Notes: generated by a model not told the origin, from the letters alone. Shown: positions 26,692 to 36,614, numbered from the stretch's first letter. The stretch: DNA of 64,000 nucleotides from Proteiniborus ethanoligenes (GCF_900107485.1 NZ_FNQE01000018.1:1-64000), one strand, 5' to 3'. Translations and numbers: made by a program.

Positions 26692-28050
26692 ATGAGAAGA
26701 ACTGTGATTTTTCTCTTAACCTTAATTATTTTATCCTGCACTATACTTTTTGGGTGTAGTAACAAGGTTAGAATCGCTCCTGAAAATTATATTACTTTAA
26801 CTTTATGGCATAATTATGGTGGCATGATGCAGGCTACAATGGATGAGCTGATAGATGTTTTTAATGCTAGTATTGGAAAGGACAGAGGTATTATCGTAAA
26901 TGTAACTTCTATTAATAGCTCTTCAGCATTACAAGAAAAACTATTTATGGCGGCAAGTGATGAGCCAGGTGCCCCTAAGCTTCCTGACATTACTACATGC
27001 TATCCTAAAGTAGCTGTTGTTCTTGCAGAAAAAAATTTGCTTGTAGATTTAAATGAATATTTTTCAGATCATGAGCTTTCTAATTATGTAACATCTTTTG
27101 TAGAAGAAGGTAAAATCAATGACAAGCTATATGTGTTCCCAATTGCTAAATCAACAGAAGTTTTGTTCGTCAATCAAACGCTTTTTAACCGCTTTTCTAA
27201 TGCTACTGGCATAACCTTAGATAAACTTTCTACTTTTGAAGGAATTAGCGAAGTAGCTATGATTTACTATGACTGGACTGATGCTCAGACTCCTCATGTG
27301 CCAAATGACGGTAAAAGCTTTTATGCTGTAGATTCTCTATTCAATCTGGCTCAAGTAGGAATGAAGCAGCTTGGTAGCTCTTTTGTAGAAAATGAACAGT
27401 TGAACACATCAGGTGATACCTACAATCACATATATGAAACCATATTGAAACCTGCAGTAAAAGGAGGCTATGCTATTTATGATGGGTATTCCTCTGACCT
27501 GTCTAAAACTGGGGATATTGTTTGTTCCGCAGGATCTACTGCTGGCATATTATTTTATGGAGATACAATTACTTATGATGATAACACAATAGAAAAAGTC
27601 CAATATACTGTTCTGCCTTATCCTGTATTTAAAGGAGGAAAGCAAATAGCAATCCAACGAGGTGGAGGTATGTCGGTTATTAGCTCTAATAAGCAAAGAG
27701 AAAATGCAGCAGTCCTATTCCTTAAATGGTTTACTGAGGCAGAGCAAAATATGAAATTCATCTCTGAAACAGGTTACTTGCCCGTTACAAACTCTGCTTA
27801 TAGCACAATAATGAAAAACGAAGTTGATTCAATCCATAATGACAACATAAAAAAGCTACTGAACGTAGCAATTTCCATGCACAAGGACTATAATTTTTAT
27901 ATTCCACCTACCTTTCAAGCCTTCGATGCCCTTGGAGATGAATACGAAAAAGAGTTCAAATCTACAGCACGCTCTATTCGCAACAGGTATATTCAGTTAC
28001 TCAGCATCAAGGAGCCTAATGAAGCATATACCCAAGCTATAACTAAGTAA
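26692..28050 (+). CDS. Extracellular solute-binding lipoprotein (family 1-like) paired with a LuxR sensor
   Basis: 452 residues. Lipoprotein signal with ILFGC (Cys about 22). Family 1 (sugar-type) binding protein features: LTLWHNYGGMMQATMDELID, LPDITTCYPKVAVVLAEKNLLVDL, INDKLYVFPIAKSTEVLFVNQ, and the C-terminal AAVLFLKWFTEAEQNMKFIS then ETGYLPV. No permease or ATPase genes are nearby. The next gene, 38 bases on, is a membrane-anchored transcription factor, so it may act as a ligand receptor feeding the sensor rather than as a transporter part. Confidence 0.85.
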   Translation: MRRTVIFLLTLIILSCTILFGCSNKVRIAPENYITLTLWHNYGGMMQATMDELIDVFNASIGKDRGIIVNVTSINSSSALQEKLFMAASDEPGAPKLPDITTCYPKVAVVLAEKNLLVDLNEYFSDHELSNYVTSFVEEGKINDKLYVFPIAKSTEVLFVNQTLFNRFSNATGITLDKLSTFEGISEVAMIYYDWTDAQTPHVPNDGKSFYAVDSLFNLAQVGMKQLGSSFVENEQLNTSGDTYNHIYETILKPAVKGGYAIYDGYSSDLSKTGDIVCSAGSTAGILFYGDTITYDDNTIEKVQYTVLPYPVFKGGKQIAIQRGGGMSVISSNKQRENAAVLFLKWFTEAEQNMKFISETGYLPVTNSAYSTIMKNEVDSIHNDNIKKLLNVAISMHKDYNFYIPPTFQAFDALGDEYEKEFKSTARSIRNRYIQLLSIKEPNEAYTQAITK

Positions 28051-28088
28051 TTTATTAATAAACATATAACTCAATAGGAGATGTAAGC

Positions 28089-29693
28089 ATGAAAAGCAGG
28101 TTTAGCACTCTAAAAAAAGAATTAATTGAGACTAATAAAAACGGTATATCCCTTGAATTGCGTCTTATCTTCTTTTTTCTAATTTTTCTAATCACTATCA
28201 TGTTAGGCATATCCTTAATTTTAGTTTCTACAGGTGTTTTTGATGCATCTATGAAGGAAAATACTGCTTTATTTGAAAAGGAATTATCTCACATATATAA
28301 TAAAATATATGTTGATTTTAGTAATATATCTCTTAGCAGCATCTCTCTTGCGGAACAGCTATCTATGAGTATAGAAAACACCTTGTTAGAAAATGGGATT
28401 AGCCCTGATAAACTATCCCAAAATCCTCATCTCCTTAATACTATTCTCTCAAAAGAATATGATAATCTACTTCAAGGATTGAAAACCACAAAAAGTAGCG
28501 GTGTATTTTTAATACTTGACGCAACTATAAATCCTAATATTGAAGGATCTGAAGATTCAAGAGCAGGCTTGTTTTTAAAAAATTTAGAAGCAACTGCCGT
28601 TAATTCTGTTTATTATGATATTCGTTATATGCGTGGTCCTGCGGCTATTGGACGAAGTAATGGGATGACCTTTCTTCCACAATGGAAAATGGAGTTTGAC
28701 GTGAAGGATGCAGATTTTTTTACGGTTCCTATGTATACAGCTGAGAAATCAAATCTTTCCTTATCTCGATTATATTATTGGTGTCCTAAAACAAGGTTTG
28801 ACAATAGCGACAGTGCCATGCTATGTAGTGTGCCTCTTATAGCATCAGATGGAACAGTAATGGGCGTTGCAGGCTATGAGATTAGAACAATGCTCTTTAA
28901 ATTAATATATTCTCCTCATAGCTCCATTCAAAACCCTATCTTTTGTATGCTTTCTCCCTCTGACCATACTTATTTGTATATGGAGAAAGGAATGTTTGCT
29001 GGAAACTATTCAGTTAGCAATGCTATTCCAACTACTAATATGAAGGTTGTTTCTAAAGAAAATGAATTAAATCAATATATTTGTGCCAACAACAACTCTT
29101 ATTTTGGTCTTGATAAAAAGATACAGCTTTATTCAACGGGCTCACCCTATGAAGAAAAAGAATGGAGTGTTGTACTTTTAGTTCCCGAAGCAGATATGAA
29201 TGAATACATATCCGAACAAAATAAAACTATCATTTTATTGCTTGTTTTGCTTACCGCCATATGTATTATTCTTTCTGTTCTTATTAGTCATAAGTACCTT
29301 TATCCCGTTATTGAAGCATTTGACACAATAAAAATGAAAAAGCTATCAGAGCATAAGAAAACAAAAATCCCCGAAATTGATGACCTAATTGAATATTTAG
29401 AAAAACAAGATGATAAGGCAGAAAAAATTAATGTGGATTCTGCTGCTCATAATACAACCATGTTTGAAAATTTTGTAGAAAATATAAAAACTCTTTCATT
29501 TGCTGAAAAAGCCGTCTTTGATTTGTATTTAAAGGAGCATACAGCTCAAGAAATAGCAAAAATTCTTTGCCTATCTATTAATACAATCAAAACTCATAAT
29601 AAGAGGATATATATGAAGCTAAATGTGTCTTCTCGAAAAGAGCTTCTTGTCTATATACAGATGATGAATGAGCTAAATGAGAACACCTATTGA
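28089..29693 (+). CDS. Membrane-anchored LuxR-type transcriptional regulator with large extracellular sensor domain
   Basis: 534 residues. One membrane helix at about 24-48, an extracytoplasmic region about 50-380 of Cache-like layout (YYDIRYMRGPAAIG, SAMLCSVPLIASDGTVMGVAGYEI), a second helix about 383-405, a charged linker with coiled-coil character, then a C-terminal LuxR/GerE helix-turn-helix: LSFAEKAVFDLYLKEHTAQE, IAKILCLSINTIKTHNKRIY, MKLNVSSRKEL. It lacks kinase and receiver domains, so it would be a one-component transmembrane regulator. The target could be its own operon. Confidence 0.85.
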   Translation: MKSRFSTLKKELIETNKNGISLELRLIFFFLIFLITIMLGISLILVSTGVFDASMKENTALFEKELSHIYNKIYVDFSNISLSSISLAEQLSMSIENTLLENGISPDKLSQNPHLLNTILSKEYDNLLQGLKTTKSSGVFLILDATINPNIEGSEDSRAGLFLKNLEATAVNSVYYDIRYMRGPAAIGRSNGMTFLPQWKMEFDVKDADFFTVPMYTAEKSNLSLSRLYYWCPKTRFDNSDSAMLCSVPLIASDGTVMGVAGYEIRTMLFKLIYSPHSSIQNPIFCMLSPSDHTYLYMEKGMFAGNYSVSNAIPTTNMKVVSKENELNQYICANNNSYFGLDKKIQLYSTGSPYEEKEWSVVLLVPEADMNEYISEQNKTIILLLVLLTAICIILSVLISHKYLYPVIEAFDTIKMKKLSEHKKTKIPEIDDLIEYLEKQDDKAEKINVDSAAHNTTMFENFVENIKTLSFAEKAVFDLYLKEHTAQEIAKILCLSINTIKTHNKRIYMKLNVSSRKELLVYIQMMNELNENTY

Positions 29694-29701
29694 AAGGGAT
29701 T

Positions 29702-29736
29702 AAAAAATGCGGCGATGTTTTTTCGCCGCATTTTTT
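29702..29736. terminator. Bidirectional terminator between the LuxR regulator and clpX
   Basis: AAAAAATGCGGCGA pairs with TCGCCGCATTTTTT, giving a GC-rich stem with U-runs in both directions. The stem overlaps the last bases of clpX. Confidence 0.9.
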
Positions 29737-31009
29737 ATGCTGTTTCTTCTTTATTAGTTTTTTTCCCCTTCTTTTTCTTTCTTTTATCTGAAAGAACAAG
29801 AGTAGGCTCTTTTTTGTTTATTATTGTATCCTTTGTTATGACACATTTTTCAATATCTTCTCTAGAAGGTATTTCATACATTATGTCTAGCATTATTTCT
29901 TCAAGGATTCCTCTTAAGCCTCTTGCACCTGATTTTCTTTCTATTGCTTTTTCAGCAACTACTTCTAAGGCTTCATTATCTATTTCTAGCTCTACTCCAT
30001 CCATGTTAAATAGCTCCTTGTATTGCTTAACAAGAGCATTCTTAGGTGTTGTAAGTATCTCTATTAAGGCTTCCTTGTCTAATTGACTTAGTGTAACTAG
30101 TACTGGAAGTCTACCTACAAACTCTGGTATCAAACCAAATTTAAGTAAATCCTCAGACTGTAGGTGTTTTAGAACCTCTCCAACATCTGTTATTTCTTTA
30201 CTTTGTATTTGAGCACCAAAGCCCATAGATTTCTTACCTATTCTTCTTTGAATGATTTTTTCTAAGCCATCAAAAGCTCCGCCTACTATAAACAAAATGT
30301 TTGTAGTATCTATTTGAATAAACTCTTGATGCGGATGCTTTCTTCCTCCTTGTGGAGGAACGCTAGCTACTGTTCCTTCTAATATTTTAAGTAGAGCTTG
30401 CTGAACGCCTTCACCACTTACATCCCTGGTAATAGAAGGATTTTCTGATTTTCTAGCTATTTTATCTATCTCATCTATATATACTATTCCTTTTTCTGCT
30501 CTCTCTATATCATAATCTGCTGCTTGGATTAGCTTTAACAGTATATTCTCAACATCCTCACCTACATAACCAGCCTCAGTAAGAGATGTAGCATCTGCTA
30601 TGGCAAAAGGAACATTCAGTATTCTAGCTAAGGTTTGAGCTAATAGTGTCTTTCCAGAACCAGTAGGCCCTATCATGACAATATTACTTTTCTGCAATTC
30701 TATATCATCTGTTAAAGTTTTTCTATTAATTCTTTTGTAGTGATTATATACTGCAACTGCTAAAGCTCTCTTAGCTCTATCTTGCTTAACTACATATTCA
30801 TCCAAAACCTTTTTAATATCTGCAGGTTTAGGAAGTTCTTTCATGTCAAGCTCGAAATTGTCTTCGAACTCTTCATCAATTATTTCCTGGCACAACTCAA
30901 TACACTCATCACATATATATACATTAGGGCCTGCAACAAGTCTTCTTACCTGCTCTTGAGATTTGCCACAAAATGAGCATTTAAGCTGCTTTTCTTCGTA
31001 CTTAGCCAT
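29735..31009 (-). CDS. clpX: ClpX, ATP-dependent unfoldase of ClpXP
   Basis: 424 residues from ATG 31009 (GGAGAGG five bases upstream; an in-frame GTG two codons earlier sits on that site). N-terminal zinc finger CSFCGKS...CDEC; Walker [22 protein letters not shown], Walker [22 protein letters not shown]-terminal [12 protein letters not shown] sensor 2. It unfolds tagged proteins and threads them into ClpP. The C-terminus ends in a Lys-rich tail. Last gene of tig-clpP-clpX. Confidence 0.98.
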   Translation of the reverse strand: MAKYEEKQLKCSFCGKSQEQVRRLVAGPNVYICDECIELCQEIIDEEFEDNFELDMKELPKPADIKKVLDEYVVKQDRAKRALAVAVYNHYKRINRKTLTDDIELQKSNIVMIGPTGSGKTLLAQTLARILNVPFAIADATSLTEAGYVGEDVENILLKLIQAADYDIERAEKGIVYIDEIDKIARKSENPSITRDVSGEGVQQALLKILEGTVASVPPQGGRKHPHQEFIQIDTTNILFIVGGAFDGLEKIIQRRIGKKSMGFGAQIQSKEITDVGEVLKHLQSEDLLKFGLIPEFVGRLPVLVTLSQLDKEALIEILTTPKNALVKQYKELFNMDGVELEIDNEALEVVAEKAIERKSGARGLRGILEEIMLDIMYEIPSREDIEKCVITKDTIINKKEPTLVLSDKRKKKKGKKTNKEETA

Positions 31010-31024
31010 GGTCACCTCTCCTAA

Positions 31025-31609
31025 CTATTTCCTAAATACTATCACTTCATCTATTATACCATATTCCTTGGCTTCTTCTGCAGTCATAAAATTATCTCTA
31101 TCAGTGTCCTTTGCAATTTTTTCCAAAGGCTGACCAGTTCTATCACTTAATATCTTATTTATCTGATCTCTTGCTTTAAGTATTCTTTCTGCTTGAATCT
31201 TAATATCCTCTGCCTGCCCTCTTGCTCCTCCTAAAGGCTGATGTATCATTATTTCAGCATTTGGAAGCGCAAATCTTTTACCCTTAGCTCCTGCTGTAAG
31301 TAAAAAAGCACCCATACTTGCTGCCATACCAATACATATAGTTGATACGTCTGGCTTGATGTATTGCATAGTATCATATATTGCAAAGCCTGAAGTAATA
31401 GAGCCACCAGGACTATTTATATAAAGTTGAATGTCTTTATCTGGATCTTCGGCTTCTAGGAATAAAAGCTGTGCTACTACTAAGCTAGCAGTAACATCAT
31501 TTATTTCATCACTTATAAATATGATTCTTTCCTTAAGTAGCCTAGAATAAATATCATATGACCTTTCACCTCTATTTGTTTGTTCAACAACCATTGGTAC
31601 TAAAGCCAT
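31025..31609 (-). CDS. clpP: ClpP serine protease subunit
   Basis: 194 residues, normal length. Catalytic Ser in [11 protein letters not shown], His in [10 protein letters not shown], Asp in [28 protein letters not shown] marks the oxyanion region. N-terminal about 12 residues ([11 protein letters not shown]) are a short propeptide. It sits 15 bases before clpX. Confidence 0.98.
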   Translation of the reverse strand: MALVPMVVEQTNRGERSYDIYSRLLKERIIFISDEINDVTASLVVAQLLFLEAEDPDKDIQLYINSPGGSITSGFAIYDTMQYIKPDVSTICIGMAASMGAFLLTAGAKGKRFALPNAEIMIHQPLGGARGQAEDIKIQAERILKARDQINKILSDRTGQPLEKIAKDTDRDNFMTAEEAKEYGIIDEVIVFRK

Positions 31610-31633
31610 GTAATCTCCTCCTGTTTTACATAA

Positions 31634-32920
31634 TTAAGACAATTTAGCTTCTTTTACTAAAAGTTCAACTGTCTTTCTCTTAATTATACCCATTTTAATA
31701 TACTCTAAATCCTCATCTTTTATGCTAGACTTGAATTTGTCTACATCTTGGTTGTACTGCTTAGCAATACTTTCTAGCTCTTCATTTAATTCTTCTTCTG
31801 AAGCATCTATTCCTTCTTTTTCTGAAATTGCTTCTAATACTAAATCAGTTCTTACTAATATCTCAGCATTTGGTCTAAATTGCTCTCTTATTTCTTCAAT
31901 TTCCATGCCTGTTAATTCTAGATATTTTTCAAATTCTAATCCTTGGTATCTTAATCTATAAGCAAAATCATTGATATCATCATCAATTTGTTTTTCTATC
32001 ATAACTTCCGGTATGTCTATTTCACAGCCTTCTACTACTTTTTCAATTACTTTGTTTTCTTGCTCTGCTTTCATTTTTGCTTCTGCTTGCTTTTGGAGCT
32101 TGTTCATTGTATCATTCCTTAGCTCTTCTAATGTATCAAATTCACTTACATCTTTTGCAAATTCGTCATCAAGCTCTGGTAATTCCTTTTCTTTAATTTC
32201 ATGAATTACAACTTTAAATATTGCATCTTTTCCGGCTAAATCTTCTGCATGGTATTCTTCAGGGAATTTAACATTTACTTCTACTTCTTCGTCTTTATTT
32301 TTTCCTATCAGTTGTTCTTCAAAGCCAGGTATGAATCTACCTGAACCAATTTCTAGAGGTTGGTTTTGAGCTGTACCACCTTCAAATTGCTCTCCATCAG
32401 CAAATCCTGAATAGTCTATAGTTAACATATCGCCTTGTTTAACTGGTCTATGTCCAGCATCAACTATTCTTGCATTTCTTTCTTGCATTCCCTTTATTTC
32501 TTTTTCTAAATCTTCTTCTGTAACATTATACTCTACCTTTTCAACTTCTATACTTTTGTATTCCCCTAGTTTTACTTCAGGTTTTACTGTAACATCAGCA
32601 GTAAACACTACTGGCTTTCCTTTTTCAATTTCTTCAATGTCAATTGTAGGTCTGTCTACTGGATTCAGCTTATGTTCTTCTATAGCTTTATCATATGCTT
32701 CTGGAAACACAATGTTTATTGCATCTTCATAAAAAACTCCTTCTCCATAATTCATTTCAATTATTTTTCTAGGAGTCTTTCCCTTTCTAAATCCAGGAAC
32801 ATTAAATCTGTGTCTGTTTTTTGTATATGCCTGTTGAATACCCTTTTCAAAAGTTTCTGCATCTACTTGGATTTGTAAAGTTACAATATTGTTTTCTTTT
32901 TTTACAATTGTTGAACTCAT
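31634..32920 (-). CDS. tig: Trigger factor, ribosome-associated chaperone
   Basis: 428 residues. N-terminal ribosome-binding domain with the signature FNVPGFRKGKTPRKIIE, a middle FKBP-type prolyl isomerase domain (QGDMLTIDYSGFADGEQFEG, IPGFEEQLIG), and a helical C-terminal chaperone domain. Ribosome binding site AAGGAGG. First gene of tig-clpP-clpX. Confidence 0.98.
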   Translation of the reverse strand: MSSTIVKKENNIVTLQIQVDAETFEKGIQQAYTKNRHRFNVPGFRKGKTPRKIIEMNYGEGVFYEDAINIVFPEAYDKAIEEHKLNPVDRPTIDIEEIEKGKPVVFTADVTVKPEVKLGEYKSIEVEKVEYNVTEEDLEKEIKGMQERNARIVDAGHRPVKQGDMLTIDYSGFADGEQFEGGTAQNQPLEIGSGRFIPGFEEQLIGKNKDEEVEVNVKFPEEYHAEDLAGKDAIFKVVIHEIKEKELPELDDEFAKDVSEFDTLEELRNDTMNKLQKQAEAKMKAEQENKVIEKVVEGCEIDIPEVMIEKQIDDDINDFAYRLRYQGLEFEKYLELTGMEIEEIREQFRPNAEILVRTDLVLEAISEKEGIDASEEELNEELESIAKQYNQDVDKFKSSIKDEDLEYIKMGIIKRKTVELLVKEAKLS

Positions 32921-33132
32921 TTGTTTATTCCTCCTTAAAACTTTGTATTATTCTTTAGATCCACAACTATTTCTTTTATAGAGAATAGATTAGTATCAGA
33001 CCCAATTCAAAATCTTTTACACTGATAGTTTGTGAATATATACATTAATATACTACAGTATACTAAAAGTCTATAAATCTTATCTTAACGCTGAAATAAG
33101 TAGAAAATTCTATTCACATAATTAACCATTAT

Positions 33133-33161
33133 ATTATATCATAAATATTTTTTATGTCCAA
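33133..33161 (-). promoter_or_regulatory. Probable promoter of tig-clpP-clpX
   Basis: On the minus strand TTGGAC (33156-33161) and TATAAT (33133-33138) are 17 bases apart. The rest of the spacer 32921-33269 shows no gene, only AT-rich leader. Confidence 0.6.
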
Positions 33162-33269
33162 TTGTAGCATACATTTTTTTAAAAAATATATTAGATAGGC
33201 TATACTAAATAGGACAAATAAATTCCGAACAATGGTATAATATTAATATATCACTAGGGAGGAATTTAA

Positions 33270-33587
33270 ATGGCAAAACATTATGAAGAACCATTCAAAA
33301 AGCAAATAGTAGCCTTGTATAATAACGGGAAGACTTTAGCAGACATTAATAGGGAATATGGAATAGCTAAATCTACAGTTAAAACATGGATTGAAAGATA
33401 TAATAATTCAGGTTCATTTGATGTTAATGACAATAGGACTGAAGAAGAAATAGAGTTAATTGAATTAAGGAAAAAGGTAAAACAGCTTGAAATGGAGAAT
33501 GATATTTTAAAGCAGGCAGCGTTAATACTAGGCAAAAAGAGAATTTACATGAATACAAAGAAAGTTCCCACATATTCCCGCAGATGA
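33270..33587 (+). pseudogene. IS3-family OrfA remnant, no OrfB
   Basis: 105 residues with GGGAGGA ribosome binding site. The N-terminal HTH_28/transposase_8 domain is intact ([30 protein letters not shown]) followed by the usual leucine zipper ([27 protein letters not shown]). IS3 elements then shift frame into OrfB, which holds the DDE integrase. Here the sequence diverges after ILGKK and no OrfB follows, so the element is broken and probably immobile. Confidence 0.8.
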
Positions 33588-33588
33588 A

Positions 33589-33708
33589 TTACATAGATGA
33601 TTGTCCCTTTACTGTTTCATATTTTGAATTTATCATAACTGCTTTAATCTTATCCACGAACCCTAAATTGACACCTCCTAAGCGACGTCCATGGATACTA
33701 TAGTTCAT
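33589..33708 (-). CDS. Small ORF, 39 residues, unknown
   Basis: ATG at 33708 with GGGGAG seven bases upstream and a stop at 33589-33591. The product begins MNYSIHGRRLGGVNLGFVDK and ends KGQSSM. No family recognised. It converges on the IS3 remnant with one base between stops, and lies in a decayed zone after tRNA-Leu, so it may be a fragment that keeps a ribosome binding site by chance. Confidence 0.35.
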   Translation of the reverse strand: MNYSIHGRRLGGVNLGFVDKIKAVMINSKYETVKGQSSM

Positions 33709-33747
33709 AGGCTATCTCCCCTGTTAATTATGTCAAGTTAGTTATTA

Positions 33748-33852
33748 TTAGTATATTACAGCTTCACAGTTTATTATTCCCAATCCTTTTTTACGAGCAA
33801 AATCTAATAGGATGAATTGAGAATTTTTTTTAAAAAAACTTTTATATATATT
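33748..33852 (-). pseudogene. Possible C-terminal gene relic beside tRNA-Leu
   Basis: An open minus-strand frame with no start codon ends at 33748. It reads SQFILLDFARKKGLGIINCE then AVIY and stop, with protein-like composition and codon use. Not recognised. Likely the tail of a gene lost by deletion. Confidence 0.3.
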
Positions 33853-33860
33853 TCATGGCA

Positions 33861-33900
33861 TTATAAAAGCCTTGATTAAGATTTTACTCTAATCAAGGCT
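33861..33900 (-). terminator. Intrinsic terminator after tRNA-Leu
   Basis: AGCCTTGATTA pairs with TAATCAAGGCT; on the minus strand TTTTATAA follows. It lies 10 bases after the tRNA 3' end. Confidence 0.75.
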
Positions 33901-33909
33901 CTTTGTTTT

Positions 33910-33993
33910 TGGTGCGGGAGAGAGGACTTGAACCCCCACGTCAATGACACTAGATCCTAAGTCTAGCGCGTCTGCCAGTTCCGCCACTCCCGC
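33910..33993 (-). tRNA. tRNA-Leu (anticodon TAG)
   Basis: Minus-strand cloverleaf with GCGGGAG acceptor paired to CTCCCGC, a variable arm typical of class II tRNA, anticodon stem CTAGA/TCTAG around loop CTTAGGA, T-loop GGTTCAAGTCC, and encoded CCA. Confidence 0.95.
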
Positions 33994-34102
33994 ATATTTT
34001 AAATTATCTTACCGACAAAATCTATTATACCACGTATAGAATTAATGTCAACACTATTTTAAAAAATTTTTTTTGGAAATAAACAGCAGCATTTATATGC
34101 TT

Positions 34103-36454
34103 CTAGCCATGTCTATCCCAAAATTCGTCTAGATATTTGACTATATTATTGTTTGTTGTTCTTATATTTGGAAACCATTCCTTGGGTAAGAGACCTTGAT
34201 AAGTCTTATAAGAAAATCTTTCATCAATAAGAAGTATAATTCCCTTATCATCATCAGTACGGATTAATCTGCCTGCAGCTTGAAGTACCTTGTTCATTCC
34301 TGGATACATATAAGAATATTCGAAGCCTAAATTGTTTTTATTCTGAAAATAATCTTTAATTATATTTCTTTCTAGGCAAATCTGAGGTAATCCTACTCCA
34401 ACAACTATAACTCCTATTAATCTATCTTCCTTCAGATCTATCCCCTCAGAAAAAACTCCACCTAAGACACAAAAGCCTATAGTATTCCCCTGAGGATTTA
34501 TTCTAAATAAGCTTAAAAAATCCTCTCTTTCATCTTCAGACATATTAGGTGATTGGATATATGCTTGCAGCTCTGGATACTTGTGGGTAAAAACATCATA
34601 TACTGAATTCATGTATTTGTATGATGGAAAAAATATTAAATAGTTTCCTGACTTAGCCATTAATACTGAATTAATATATTGAGCTATATGAGTGTAGCTC
34701 TTATCTCTTTCTTTATATCTAGTGGAAATATTGTCTCCTATTAGTACGCATTTGTTCCTATCTGGAAAAGGAGAATCTAAATATATCCTATAGTCGTCTT
34801 CGTCACCACCTAGTATGTTATGATGATATTCCATAGGTAATAAGGTTGCTGAAAAAAATACAGCAGACTTTCCTTTCACTAATGTATCCCTTAATAATTT
34901 AGATGGGTCAAGGCAAAATAGCTTTATTTTCACGTCATCATTGACTTTTTCTACATAGGTAATATACCTTTCATCATATATCTCATATATTCTTGTGAAG
35001 GAAATAGCATCAAAGTATAATTTTAAAAAGTCCTCATTTATTTCGGTGCCTTGCTCTTTTATTAAATATTCCTCACATTCACTAATAAATTTTCTTAGGA
35101 GGTAATATATATCATTATCTAATTCCTCTTTAATATAGTACTCTTCATTTTCACATAGTTTTTTTAAGCTTAGCATATATTGATTAACCTTATTAAGAGC
35201 CTTAGATAGCTTAGGATAAGTATTTTTCACCCCTTTTTTAAAATCTAAAAAAGGCTTTTTATAAAGCTCTGCTGAAAACATTTCTCTTGACCTATCTACT
35301 AGATTATGAGCTTCATCAATTAAAAAAGCATAATCTCCTCCCTTTTCAGCAAAAAATCTTTTAAGCTGTACCCTAGGGTCGAAAACATAATTATAGTCAC
35401 AAATTACAGCATCTGCCCAGATAGTCAGGTCTAAAGAATATTCAAAGGGGCATACCCAATGTGTCTTTGCATACTTTTCTATTGTTTCTCTATTAAAATC
35501 ATCTTCATTTTTCAATATATCTTGTATTGCAGCATTTACCCTGTCAAAATGTCCCTTAGCATATTCACACACATCAGGGCTACAGTTTGTTTTTTCTTTA
35601 AAGCATATTTTTTCCTTAGCTGTAATAGTGACTGTCTTTAGTCTAAGTTTATTTTGCCTCATTAAAGCAAACGCATCCTGAGCAACGGTACGTGTAATAG
35701 TTTTGGCTGTCAAATAGAATATTTTTGAAATATGCCCTTCCCCCATTGCCTTAACTGCTGGAAATACTGTAGATATGGTTTTTCCTATTCCTGTAGGAGC
35801 TTGGGCATAAAGCTTTTTCTCATTTACAATAGTCCTGTATACTGCTACAGCTAATTTTCTCTGTCCTTTTCTATAGCTTTCATAGGGGAAGTTTAAGTTT
35901 TTTATAGATTCATCTCTTTCAATATCCCATTGATATTGAAGCTCTAACCATATGGAATACTTTTGAATTAAACGTAAGAAAAACTCCCTTAACTCTTCAA
36001 AGGTATATTCTTTGACTATATACTTAATCTCATCTGTATCTATATTATAATATGTTAGCTGAACATTTATATTGGAAAGGCTATTCTCATCTGCGTAAAT
36101 AAAAGCATAGCATTTTGCCTGTGCCCAATGAAGCGGGTTAAAGTCTTCATCTATTATTTCAATAGGTGCTGTAGTGCTTTTTATTTCGTCTATGGTTATT
36201 ACATCACCTTCTTTGATGATTCCATCTGCCCTACCTTCAACTGCCAAAACATAGTTATTGTATTCTATTTCATATTTTAAAGTAACCTCTGGCTCATAGC
36301 TTTCATCACTAGAGCCTTGTATTTTTTTGTGTATTCTAGTGCCTTCCACAGCCCTGTTGCTACTACGAACAAAGCCTGAATCTATATCTCCAGATCTTAG
36401 TATAAATTCAACTAAATTTCGAACAGATATTTTTATTTCTTGCTTTATAGCCAT
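34103..36454 (-). CDS. Cas4/RecB-like nuclease fused to XPD/DinG-type Fe-S helicase
   Basis: 783 residues from ATG 36454; the ORF extends 23 codons further without a ribosome binding site (this one is weak too). N-terminus about 1-150 is a PD-(D/E)XK nuclease module: VEGRADGII, IDEIKST, and QAKCYAF (QxxxY). From about 195 comes a superfamily 2 helicase: Walker A QAPTGIGKT near 220, DEAH-type LIDEAHNL, and four Cys (CFKEKTNCSPDVC and WVC, about 290-335) positioned like the iron-sulfur cluster of XPD/DinG; motif VI QAAGRLIRTDDDKG. Probably repairs or processes branched DNA. Single gene. Confidence 0.88.
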   Translation of the reverse strand: MAIKQEIKISVRNLVEFILRSGDIDSGFVRSSNRAVEGTRIHKKIQGSSDESYEPEVTLKYEIEYNNYVLAVEGRADGIIKEGDVITIDEIKSTTAPIEIIDEDFNPLHWAQAKCYAFIYADENSLSNINVQLTYYNIDTDEIKYIVKEYTFEELREFFLRLIQKYSIWLELQYQWDIERDESIKNLNFPYESYRKGQRKLAVAVYRTIVNEKKLYAQAPTGIGKTISTVFPAVKAMGEGHISKIFYLTAKTITRTVAQDAFALMRQNKLRLKTVTITAKEKICFKEKTNCSPDVCEYAKGHFDRVNAAIQDILKNEDDFNRETIEKYAKTHWVCPFEYSLDLTIWADAVICDYNYVFDPRVQLKRFFAEKGGDYAFLIDEAHNLVDRSREMFSAELYKKPFLDFKKGVKNTYPKLSKALNKVNQYMLSLKKLCENEEYYIKEELDNDIYYLLRKFISECEEYLIKEQGTEINEDFLKLYFDAISFTRIYEIYDERYITYVEKVNDDVKIKLFCLDPSKLLRDTLVKGKSAVFFSATLLPMEYHHNILGGDEDDYRIYLDSPFPDRNKCVLIGDNISTRYKERDKSYTHIAQYINSVLMAKSGNYLIFFPSYKYMNSVYDVFTHKYPELQAYIQSPNMSEDEREDFLSLFRINPQGNTIGFCVLGGVFSEGIDLKEDRLIGVIVVGVGLPQICLERNIIKDYFQNKNNLGFEYSYMYPGMNKVLQAAGRLIRTDDDKGIILLIDERFSYKTYQGLLPKEWFPNIRTTNNNIVKYLDEFWDRHG

Positions 36455-36614
36455 AATAATCAACCCACTATCATATCTAATTTCTATAATTATTATAGTA
36501 TTGAAAAAATGGATACTTTGCAAGGATTATTAGGCTTATTCTTTAAAAGCATAATATTTCGGGATTAGAACAAACTAAAACAAAGTGAAAACTAATGAGA
36601 AAAGAGGTGAGAAT

